From: Pocillopora verrucosa
Lineage: Eukaryota > Cnidaria > Anthozoa > Scleractinia > Pocilloporidae
Assembly (NCBI RefSeq): GCF_036669915.1
Contig: NC_089324.1
Span: forward strand, 3,499,244 to 3,563,243
Length of the DNA: 64,000 nt
Reading direction: 5' to 3'
Shown: in pieces, positions 32,601-44,600 of the stretch
How positions within the stretch are numbered: position 1 is the first letter of the stretch
How the letters are laid out: every line of letters starts with the position of its first letter
The notes under the pieces: model-generated
The model's database searches: none
Seen by the model: only the letters and a program-made list of their open reading frames with translations
What the model was told of the DNA's origin: nothing
Program-made: the position numbers and the translations under genes

Positions 32601-35600
32601 TTTACACTTTCCAGATTGGTCACAATGGCCAGCCAGAGTAATCATAAGGGATCATAAGCAAACCATGATGGTGACGGCAATGAGGACGTGGCAAAATAAA
32701 ATATAAAATGGGCAGCACTATAGCACAACATGAGTATTTTAAAACTTTGAGCTGTCTTCCTACAAAACAGCATTATGAAATGACCAAAATTTGTGTGGTA
32801 CGAGAACAAAACTCTGATGGCAAATTATCTAAGTTTCCATTTGGAACTCAATGCTGCTCCTACATTTGTTATTATATTTTTTCGATTTGTAAATCTAATG
32901 CATGTGTTTGTGACGTAGGTTCCCTTATTCACTGCTGAAGGTCTGCTTCGGAATCACGGTTAGTCACCTAAAACATATTTACAATAAAATTTGTTGAAGA
33001 AGTAACTTGATATGTTACTGTACTTTTAATTAATAATTGTAAATTAGTTTTCATCACACTTCATTTTTCATGGAATTTTGCTCTGTGGGGGTAAGTCAAC
33101 AAGCAATATTTAATAATTGGTTTGTAATAGTTACCCAACTGTCTTGTTACTACAGAGTGGTCTAAAGAATCTCTGATTGAAGCATGGATGGAAGATCCTG
33201 TTGCAGCTTGTGAGAAAGCTGGAGTTACTCTCCCAGAGAGTGAGTTTTAAACTGTACACACAGTATTATTCTTAAGTTTCTTGTTTGTTTTGTTTTGTTT
33301 TGTTTTTTTTTATTACCTTCACGTTGTTTTTGTTTTTAAGTTCCTAACTAAAAATTGAGAAAGTCAGTTAGGAAGTCTGAACTGAAAACTCAGAATTGAT
33401 TTCTTTCACTCATGGTTGAAGAATTTTGACCAAATGTCAGTGCTAAATTGTTAAATTTGTTAAATTTCTAAGAAAGTTGGAAAACAGTTAGATGTTTTGA
33501 ACAGGCAAAAAAATTTCCTAAAAATGTGCCTTTACAACTTTTACGTAATGTCTTACTTCACTTACTGTTCTGCTATTTGGCACAATAATTGTACTGACTG
33601 ATAATTTTTTGTGATTTTCTTATACTTTTCCTCATCAACCTGAGTTGAAGTAAAGTTACTTACTAACTTACTTAACCCTTTAACTCCTAAGATCTGATTG
33701 TTAATTCTCCCCTCTAGCTGCCTTACCTTTCCTTGTAAACTAGTTATAAGAATTTAGAGTTAGATCAAGACATTCTATTGGACAATTTTGATTATTCTCC
33801 TTAACTGTTTTATTGATAATGTATGGATGCTTTAGGGAGAAATTACTTGTTAATCACTTCTGGGAGTTAAAAGGTTAAATGCATCCTGACTTGATGAAAT
33901 TTCTTGATTTCTTTCATTGCAATATCCTTAGGACTAACAGTTTTCTATATTTTCATCCACTAGATCACACCACAGGCAATGTAGAACTTGAAGAGAAAAC
34001 TAAACTTGCAATAAAAAGCAACTATGGAGCATCTGTAAGTATCTGGCTAAAAAAAAACTTTGTCACTCCTAGTGGTAAATGACATGAAAACTTATTGGAA
34101 AGCAATTGATTACGATACACTTCATTATTTATATTAATGTTCTCCATACTGTTCCCTCAATATTTCCTTTAGGACTGATAAGCAGAATTTTTTTTTTTTT
34201 AAATTGGGCAGTTTAGGAATTTCTGAAGATTTTCTTTAGATTTATGACCTTGTTATTTGACAGTTTGAAAGGGGTGGGGAGGGTGTTAATGTAAGGAGGA
34301 ATGAGAAGCCAATCACTCTCAAGTGTAAGGGTGAAATGGTGTGATAAGTACACTAGGTAGCTGGTAGCTGTTGACAAGCCTTCCTATGGTTTTGGTATTA
34401 TAATCTTTTAACATCTTGGTCCTCATATATTTTAATTTCAGGAAGTTTGTTCTATCTGTGAAGATCAAATAGTGTATGAAGATGTTCCTCTGTCTCTTTC
34501 TTGTAACCATGAATTCTGTCGCTCTTGCTGGGAAAGGTAAATTTAGGAGCCTTGTATATTGAGTATTAAACAATTATTTACCTAAGCGGGGATAAATATC
34601 CACCACTTACAGTTGCGCTGAGGTTAATAATTGTTTTTAGTGTATACTACACAGAAACCAAAAGATCATTTTATTTCTGTCACTACTCTGAAAATGGTCA
34701 GAGGTTAAACTCCAGGCCCCGGTTGTTTAAAGATTGGATAACACTATCCACTGGATAAATCTCTATCCAGTAGATAACACTATATCTTTTGCTATCACTT
34801 ATTCACTGGATAGCAATTTATTCATTGGATAGTGTTATCCACCCTTTATATAACTGGGCCCTCATGCACAATTTTGCCTCTTTGGCTGGTGTAAGGTGAA
34901 TAGCACTTGCTAATCACTTCCAAACTGGCCAATCATTGAATGCAAATAGCATTATTTACTTATTATGTGGTATATACTTACTGATGATGTTGTTGTATTG
35001 GGTAAGGGGCTAAGCAATTAGTGCCAGACTCTGATGTAACATGTTCTTGGGCAAGACAACTTACTCTTAAAGAGTATATCTCTGATTAGAAGGACAGAGG
35101 GACACTAAAGAACTCTCTGAAATCCTGACAGCTTGCAAGGTGTTAGCTGCCACAACCAAATGCCCTATCCAGTAAAAGTAGTTATACTCCTTTTGGTTTT
35201 GTGGGATCTGGAAATGAGAAAAAACTGACCATGGGCTATGTGGCTTGTAAGACTCTATTGTATGTTGTTACTCGTTAGTTGCAAGGCAAGTGTCTGTCTG
35301 GATTCTCAATTATGGAGGCAGCACGGTCAAGTGGTGGGGGTGTTGGACTTGTAATCTGATGGTCCTGGGCCCAAGTCCTCTACCTTGCCATTCGATGGAT
35401 TTGTTCTCAGTTGCTTCACTGCGCGGTGTAAATAGCCAATAGGTCTGCCTCCAGTCAGTTTGGAATTTTCAAGTGCTTTGTGTTTATTTCAGTCATTGTA
35501 AAGCACAATTGGATAGCAATATAAACAGCACTATATAAATAAAGTATTGTTAATATTAATTCATTGTCACTCTCTGATTCGTGTTTACTCAGTTACCTGA

Positions 35601-38600
35601 ATGTGAAGATCAAAGAAGGCAAGGCTCATAACATACAGTGTCCTGCATTTGATTGCAGTGCTCTTGTGCCTGTGGTAAGTAAGCTTTAAACACTTAACAC
35701 CTTGAGACTCTCTGAAAATGAACAAAGAAGCATCTTACATGGATGAAGACACTTCCTGAGCAAAAGTCTCTCTAGATTTATTTCCTAGAAGCTCAAAGTT
35801 AATGGTAGCTATGAAATTTTCCACTCCAAATATTATGACTAATTCACTCAAACTCCAGTTATTAGCTCACCTTGTGAGGTAATGCATTTTGCTAATGGTT
35901 GCAGAGCTCAAAATGCTCCAAGTATTTAGAAAAAACTAAGATTAATAATGATGATATTGTTTAGCATTTAAAATGGCAATGAATTTTATATTCAATATGT
36001 AGTACACAGTCACTATAAGTATTATTATTTGTGTCTACTTTAGACACTGCTTCTTCAACAAATGCCTTCTCCATCTTGTTGTTAACTCATCTGGTCTATG
36101 TTCAATGTTTTTTTTCTTCCAGGAAACTATTGAAAGTCTTGTATCAAGAGAAATGGCAAGAAGATATCTTCAGTTTGATATAAAGGTAAGGACTTTAGAA
36201 ACTGGCCAGTCATCTCAAAAGGATCCTAGGCGACCATACCCCTGTTTTTGATTACTGATATAGGAAAGCATGAAAATCCTCTGATGATGAATGACACAAA
36301 TCAGTTAAAAATGTGAGTCAAAACAAAGCAATGATGAGGCTAAAAGGCAAATGCAATGATGAAAATTAAAATAGAAGATAAGATGGACAGCTAAAGATTT
36401 AGAACCGCTGGTAATAAAGTCCAAACATTCTGGCTATAAATAAGGTAGAGTCCTGGTAAAGCAGCGGTTTCCATAAAAGGTTGGTATCATTGTTAGTCTT
36501 CTTCTTATAAAACCTCTCACTGCTGTCTGTTTAGCCTGCAAGCAGGCTCAAGATTGTGTTAGGGTTTTACCCAACCACCCCTTTTCTGGGAACACCCAAT
36601 TATGGAAAAAGTTATTTAAACCACTGGGTAAAGGCACTTAGTTCATCAGATTGTGGCCACAAAGTACTCATGGTAAGGAAGGTGTCACTTAAACTCATGG
36701 TGGATGTTAAGAAAGAGTTGATTGTATGTTACAAAGTTTTCCACTTACGCAAGTGTTTGTAAGGAAAAAGCCTTATCTTCTTACAAATATTTTTCAGGCT
36801 TTTGTAGAGAGTAATCCTACTTTGAAATGGTGTCCGTCACCTGGATGTGGCCGAGCAGTGAGGCTGCCATCAAGCATGCTACCCTCACTGAATGTTTCTG
36901 TAGAAGCAAGCTCTTTAGGGGAGACAGAGCCAATGACTGTAGATTGTGGCAGTGGTCATTTCTTTTGTTGGTGAGTACACAGTAGGTAGATCATAGTAAG
37001 CAGAGGTGATTGGTTCATAATGCCAACAGATTTCTTGGTTATTGGGTTTTATTAGTTGTTTTGGACCTCACAATGCACAACTTTTAAACACGCGGTTTGC
37101 ATGCGACAGGTTTCACTGTCAGGAATTATAATTTTTGTCAGCACTGCATACACACTAAAATGATAAAGAGGGTTGTGTGCCAAAGTCTCTAAAATTTCTT
37201 TTTTGTCATAGATTGGGCAAATTTAATGTGCATTTCATTAATTACACTTCAAATGTCAATATTACTGTACATCTGATCCACAGGCATTGTTTAAAGGAAG
37301 CTCATCTGCCCTGTACATGTGAACTTTGGAGTAGATGGATGGAAAAAATAGCTGAAATGTTACCAAAGATTCCTACAACAGAAGGTTGTTAAAATTTGAT
37401 TCATGGTAGACCCAGTAGCTTATTTTATAGTACGCTATTGGTAAGGTTACGTCCGTACTGAAGCCTATTGGCCCGCCCAAGCAGAACTTATCCTGGTTTC
37501 CAAGTAGCATGAAGCAACTAGGAGTATTACCACTCCCCCCTGATGGTCAGTGCTATGAACTCCGGGTTGAGAGGTCCTGGGTCGAGAGGTCTGGCACATT
37601 GACCTCGCCGGGTCAATGTGTTGTGCTCTTGGACAAGACACTACTCTCATTGCACTGGCCGTCAGGCCACTGCATCTCATACCTTAGCCTATGGCTGGTT
37701 ACCACCACCCATCCACCCACACACCCACACCCCCTCCCCCCCCCCTCGCATTTTGTTAAGTTTACTTGAATCCATCCAAGTGAACAAATACGTACTGGTG
37801 AACTGCTGACGTGTTATATTATATATAATTACATTGTATATATTTTATATATTGTGATACCCCACCGACGCAGCACCACAGTTTCTGTAGAAACTTACGT
37901 CCCCCTCCTCCGCCTTAATACCAAAAGGATTACCGGTCTTCTAAGTTTTTATTTTCAAAGTCTTGTTGAAGGTTTGAAAATTAAAAGCTCTAAATCTTCC
38001 TCTCTTTTGACAGACATTTCTGAGTGTCCTGAAACAGAAGCAGTCGCCAACACTCTTTGGCTCGTGACAAACTCGAAATCCTGCCCCAACTGCAAGTAAG
38101 TGGTCGATCTATACAAGACATATATGTGTGCGTTACGTTTTGCATAACTGAGTACCTGGTTTGTGTTACATGCAATCATGCCTGTAATCCATCCCACAAC
38201 AACACTAAAAGAACGTGTTAATGGTATAAAAACTGTAAGATCTACCAATTATGCCAAGGTCCAACGTCACTACTTGCGTATCTGAAAATATTCAGTCTAA
38301 GTCCTTCATTATCAAGCAGTCTTAGAGATCCAGTGTATAGAAATAGGATACGCTTCCTCTCTTACTATGTTGCCTTGGCTCTCTGCCAAAAAATGAAAAT
38401 TGGAATCAGTAACTTTTTGTTTAGAGGAATTTTCAATTAAGTGTCGAGAGAAATCTGGGATTGTTTTGATTTTGCTATACTTCGCTCAATGATTGGTTCA
38501 GAAAACTCGCGCCTCTCTCTTAACCAATCAGATGCAAAACTTTAACCAATCACGACTTGGTCGCCCGCTTTTTCCCGCGCTTTAAACAGTTTGTTTGTTT

Positions 38601-41600
38601 TTGCTGTGAGTTCTCATTGGTTCTTAAAGGTATTTTTCTTCTTTTTGATTGGCCGTTGTGATAACTTCGGTCTTGGTTTTACGACACTCACCATAGGTGA
38701 AGTGTTAACGCAATAGAACATACAGCTTATTACTGATCTGTTATAGTGAATAAATTGACTTAACCCTCGAAGAAACTCTTAAAATCTTTGTTCAAAACTA
38801 GAAAGAAAAAAACCGGGAGGTTGTACATATTACATATTACGGCAAAATATTAGCGATTGGTAGGATTAGATTTGATGGAAAAGCTTGATCGACCGTCTCA
38901 CTTTCTACAAAGTGCCACAAAAGCGCGTTGAAATTAAGAATTTGTAACGATTGTCAATGTTTCTCGAATGAATCTAATGGGAGATTTTACTCTTCAGATC
39001 ACCCATTCAGAAAAATGAGGGATGCAACCACATGAAGTGTACAAAGGTGTTTATAAAGCTTATTTACTTGTTATGAGTTTTAGAAGGAACGGCACGAAAG
39101 ATACACACTTGTACAGTTGTAAAACTTCTTTGTAATACTTGCGGTTCTCGTTTGTACAATACTTCGTAAAACAAAAAAATATATATATAAAAGAGTGAGT
39201 CACTACGTGTGAATTTTGTTGAGTGTATTCCTGCACATGAAGAAGTCCCGTAATGAAATTCTACGGACATTTATTATCATTGTCTTTTTAATGTTTCTTT
39301 TACAGTGTAAACACGAGTTCTGCTGGGTTTGTCTGGAACAGTGGAAAAAACACAGTTCTGCTACAGGAGGATATTTTAGGTTAGTGGAACTGAGTTGAAA
39401 ATTGTCATGAATACTTGTCCTTTGTGACTAAAATACTATTAGTAGGGAGAGATTTCATAGAGCTGTACACAAATTTGCTACGCACGCGTTCACAGCCTTT
39501 GTTATATTTGGGCTGAGTGGAGTCCAATTCGGTTTGTAATCATACAAATGATAAGAAAATTGGAAGACTGTGAAGCGGGAATGTTATTCACAAGTATAAT
39601 TATAGACAGAGTTGGAAGACACGAAGTCCTGTTACCAATTACTCATAACCAATACAATTTCCAAAAAAAAAATTCATCTAGGACAAATGTCTTCACAGGA
39701 GACAATATCTAAAGTTGAAAATTCCTACATTTGGAAATTTACCAGTGTTTCTTAAGATGATTGGTTGCTGCTATGGTTATTGTGATCAATTCTGTGATTG
39801 GTGGATTTAGCTGAGTGGACAGTACGATTGGCTGCTTCAATTGTCCAATTACAGGTGTCCAATTACAGCCAACTATCCTATTACACGGTCCGATTACAAC
39901 TCTACAAAATAATTAGTGAAAAAGGAAATAGTTAGTGCACCAACCACATGTAAGGAAATTGTAATGGCTATGATTAAATCTCTTTTTCCAGGTGTAATCG
40001 ATTTGAGATTGTTCAAAAAGTTGAATCAGAGTCAGCCAAGATAGTAACAGAGGTAAGGTGAAGCCTGTTTACGAAACTGACTCGATTAGCTGCTTGAATT
40101 CCATCAAATGAAGCGATTGAAAGTGTTTCTGCTCCCCTTGGCTGGTATGCCGGTCCGATGCAGTTAAACACCACACCCCCATGTCAGTATTTTGTCCGGC
40201 TTCCTTAACGGTTCACTAATACTCATTTCTACTCCTGGGTGAAGAGCAGCTTTTATGAGCGTGAAGTGTCTTACTCAGGAACAATGCACAAAGCATGAAG
40301 CACCAGGACCCCCCTTGGAATTGAAAATTTACCATCACTGGGTAAAGGTCAAACTACCAGCATGATGTTTTAACCCTCTGACTAGCATCTAATTTCTCCT
40401 TACAGTATTACTCCTGAATGAAACATTATAGTCACGAGAATAAAGGAAATGATCACCAACTTAAGAAGCTCTTGATTGTTATACAACAATAGCGTCTTAT
40501 GGAAATGTACAGAGAACAGTATGGAGAATATGCATTCTGATGTTAGGGTGTAAAGGGTTAAATGAAACTCGGTGCTATTAATAGCTCTGACCGATTGAAA
40601 GTTGAAAAGGACTCTAATGAGGGGAAAGTCGTTTTCAAGTGTATTTTATGAAATTTTATGTTCGTTTTTAATGCTCGATTTTTTTTTTCCGAATTTTTTT
40701 TTACCAGATTAACACAAAGAATGACGAAATCACGCAGTTAAATTGTTTTCTACATTATTACTCACGCTTTAAGAACCATGAAAATAGTTACAAGGTAAGA
40801 ACATAAGATTTTTAAAGAGAAAGTAGGAAGTTATCTTAACAGATGATTGGAACGTTCGGTATTGTGGGCAGTATGAGGGGGAAATGCGTTTTTCTTGCGA
40901 TTACGTACAAAAGGAGAAGCACACAGTGCGAATTTTCTTTGCTGATGAGGAATAATGATCCATAAAGTAAAGTTTGATCAAAATTTTTTTTATCTTTAAT
41001 AGTTTGAAGAACCTTTATTAAGTACAGCTAAGGATAAAATGTCTGCACTGGCTGTTGCAGCCATGGAAACAGGTCAGTTCTCCCTTTTCCTATCAGCTAT
41101 ACGACCGATATCACTAAAACGGATTTTTTTCCTTTATATCTAAGTGTGAGTCTGTACTGTGTACTGAAGATTGTTTCTGTGTTCAGCTGCAACTTCAGTG
41201 GAAAATGCTGACACATCATTCATCGAAGACGCCGTTCACGGACTACTTAATTCAAGAAGAGTTCTCCGAGCCTCATATGCTTATGGCTTCTTTCTCACTG
41301 GTAACAAAGACAAGAGAGTAATCTTTGAATCAATGCAGGCGAGTGTTAAAGCAATTTTTAACTGCGTGTCTAAAGTAATCCAGGGTTAACTTTGCTCTCT
41401 GATTGGTTCTGAAAACGCCACTCTATCAACCAATCAAATGCAAAATTAAAACAAATTTTCACTTGTTCACCCGCGTTTTCCCGCGCTTCAGCAGTTTGCT
41501 TGTTTAGTTAATTTTCCATAGCCGGTATTCCCCTTTTTTTACTTTGATGTAGGTCTTATCAAACTTAATAAAAAAATGACTCTGACACGAACAGTTGCAC

Positions 41601-44600
41601 CATCTGTGTTTTCTCTCCAGACCGAAGTTGAAGAAGCAACAGAGACACTATCACAGATGGTAGCCCGACCTTACTTGAGGACACCGCGGGCTCAGATCAT
41701 CCAAACCACACAGCTGTTACACCGGAAGCGAGATGACTTCCTGTTGGCTCTGTCACGTGGTCTTATACCGGATGACGACGAACTTCCGGAACCTAACAGC
41801 CTCATGCCAAGGTAAGTGTTGTTAGTAATGTTATTTCAAAGTTCTGTTTCGTAACTTTTGCTTCTAAGGATTTCTTTTCTTAATAGCTTTTTCATTTTAT
41901 AGCAGGTTCCTCTCTTCATCCAGAGGAAGTCAAGATAGCGAGGTACCATTGAAATTCTATAAATGACCGTATAGTGTTATCATGTATCAGTAGCTCGCGA
42001 TATACAGTTAAATATCTTCCTATGCATTGAAAGACCGGTTGGTTCCTCTTTAACGGCATTCTATCTCAGATCCAACTGTTATGGAGCCAGCCTGGTTGGG
42101 ATTTTTGTGTTTTAATCCTTTAACCCTTAAGAGTGACTAGCATCTAATTTCTCCATACGATATCACTACTGAATCACAAATTGATGCCGTGAGAATAAAG
42201 GAAATGATCACCAACTAAAAAATCTCTTGATTGTTCGACAAATTCTCCTTGTCAGCACCTTAGTAAATGTACAGAGAACTGTATGGAGAATATGGTTACT
42301 GATGTTAGGGTGTAAAGGGTTAAAAGCTCTCATGCAAGACAAGCAACACTCTCAGTGTCTCCAAGTAGTAGCATTGAATCGTCAGTTATCATATGTTGTA
42401 GCCTGGTATTTTTTGTCTGTATCTGAGCAGAACCACAGCAGCCCGAAGCTGCCAAGTTCCCAATTCCTTAACAGAGCGAATATTCATACTACAATCGAAA
42501 AATTAATTTTTTGTGTTTTGTAGTCTGACGAAGATGAAGACAATTATGACGAAGTTCGCAGCGCAATTGAACACTCCATCATCAAGGAACGTTTGAATCG
42601 GCTGGCAGCGTTTGGATCTACTGATTCATGCCCACTTAGTGAAGATGTCTTTGAAGAACAAGCCGCTGCCAAGGAAAAAGTAACCTGTGAGGCGATTCAC
42701 AAGAGATTTAACCTTTCCTCTTGTTACTTGTGCAAATATGGAAAAACGAAAGAAAAAGGGGCGGGAAGGAGAAGAAGTATGTAACAAAGTGGTCTTATTC
42801 ATGCATCATAGCTCTGAACGACAAAGTTCTTGATAGCGAAACCCTTCTTGTGGACGTATAGAGAAGTGAAAGAAAAATGGCTGGAAGGAAAGATATCTAT
42901 GTAGCGAAATGGTTCTTGTTCATGTTTCATAGCTCGGGACAATTAACGATAAATTTAGCACTACTTGTGCTAGCCTGCGTAAAGGCCTGGTTATTAGCGC
43001 TGAAAGACGTGCGTTTCTCCGCCCCGGGAACTTTAGAGACGAGTCGGGTAAAGGTTTATCGGGAGTCTGGCACTAAAAGTCAGTGCCAGACCCCTTGCAG
43101 ACCTCTTCTCAAGGCCTCATACTTTCCTGCGGCGAAAAGACACTCGTGCTCAAGCTATAATGATCAGGGCCCGCTCACAGGCTATGAAGGTGCAAAAGAT
43201 GGAAAACGCAAAAGAAAAGGGGGCGGATAACCAAGGTCATTTGTTACAAGTCTGTACGATAAAGCCCTTAACACTGAAAGTTATGTCTAAAAAAAAATTT
43301 TTAAAGCAAAAATAACAACAAAATAATGGTGGAATCTTTTTGTTAAGGGCGCCAGCGACGAAGCAAACCAGCGGAGACTGAAGACGAAATAGATGTTGAT
43401 GTGATGCGAGCGATACATTTGTCACTGATGCAACGTAGTACACAAACCAATCAGAGAAGCCGACAATCAAGCTCATCCAGCAGTTCGACCAGCTCTTACA
43501 GAGACCAAGCACATGGGGTGCAGGCGCCCCAGGACATGTCTTACCTCTCTGCCGTGGATGGGGCTTCTCTTCAGAAAGCTATAGAGCTGTCACTTCGAGA
43601 TTCTGCTGTTGGAGGAGGTAATATTCGGTTGTTTTTATTAGTAAAGCTTAAAACACAAGGGTGTCATTTTTTAAGTAAAAAGTGAACCGGGTATCACGTG
43701 AAAGTACTCCTTACAATACAATACAATACAATTTATTTTATGTCGGTAACGTAGGGGGTGGTTACCCAATCCCCCGAGCCTAATGGCTCATGTTGAAAAC
43801 GCTCAACAGTTAAAATACAGATGTGTATATAAATATATGTACCAGTTAAATATATGTATATATGACGAAAAAAAGAAACGCAAAAATATCACTTAGCCCC
43901 CTACCCCTACCCCTAGTCCTAATCCTGAACCTCCCCTGAAACCCTACCAGCCCTAATCACCTAACTTGTAGCCCTAACCCTGAAGCCTAATTACCAATTC
44001 ATAACCCTACCCCTACAATTGTATACTAATACATTTATTACACTAACCTTGAAAGCAAGGGTTTTGTCCATGAACTTACACACCCTGTACAGCAAAATAA
44101 ACAGTACCATTTGAAAGTACTGCTCATTAGCTTTTATATGAACGGTCACATGCCAGGGTTTTAACCACAGACTGAAAATTTAGAACCACTTTGTACAGTG
44201 TGGTTAACAGAACTTCTTGGAAGTGCTGCTCCGTAGCCATCACTTTAATGGCCATAGACTAACAAATCAGAACCACATTATACAGCACCACGAACAGTAC
44301 CACTGAAAATACTGCCCCGTAGCTTTCACTTTTGATGGTCGCATACCGATGTTTCATCCACAGACCAGCAGTGAGAACCACTTTGTACAGCACAATGAAT
44401 AGTGCTGCATGAAAGTACTACTCAGTAGCTTCCCTCTGAATGGTCAAACACAAGGGTTTATCAACCAACTTAAAAGTTAGAACCTGACCATCTTTTACAT
44501 CATAATAAACGATATTCAATGATTATTACACATATGCATGTTTAACAGCAAATACTGCACAAACAGCCAAACAATTGTTTTTTTTAAAGACACACATAAC

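Noticed and set aside
42877..43230. 117-residue plus ORF with a hydrophobic start
   Set aside because: It lies in an ANKIB1 intron, made partly of a duplicated exon end and a likely dispersed repeat; no domain and no splice logic.
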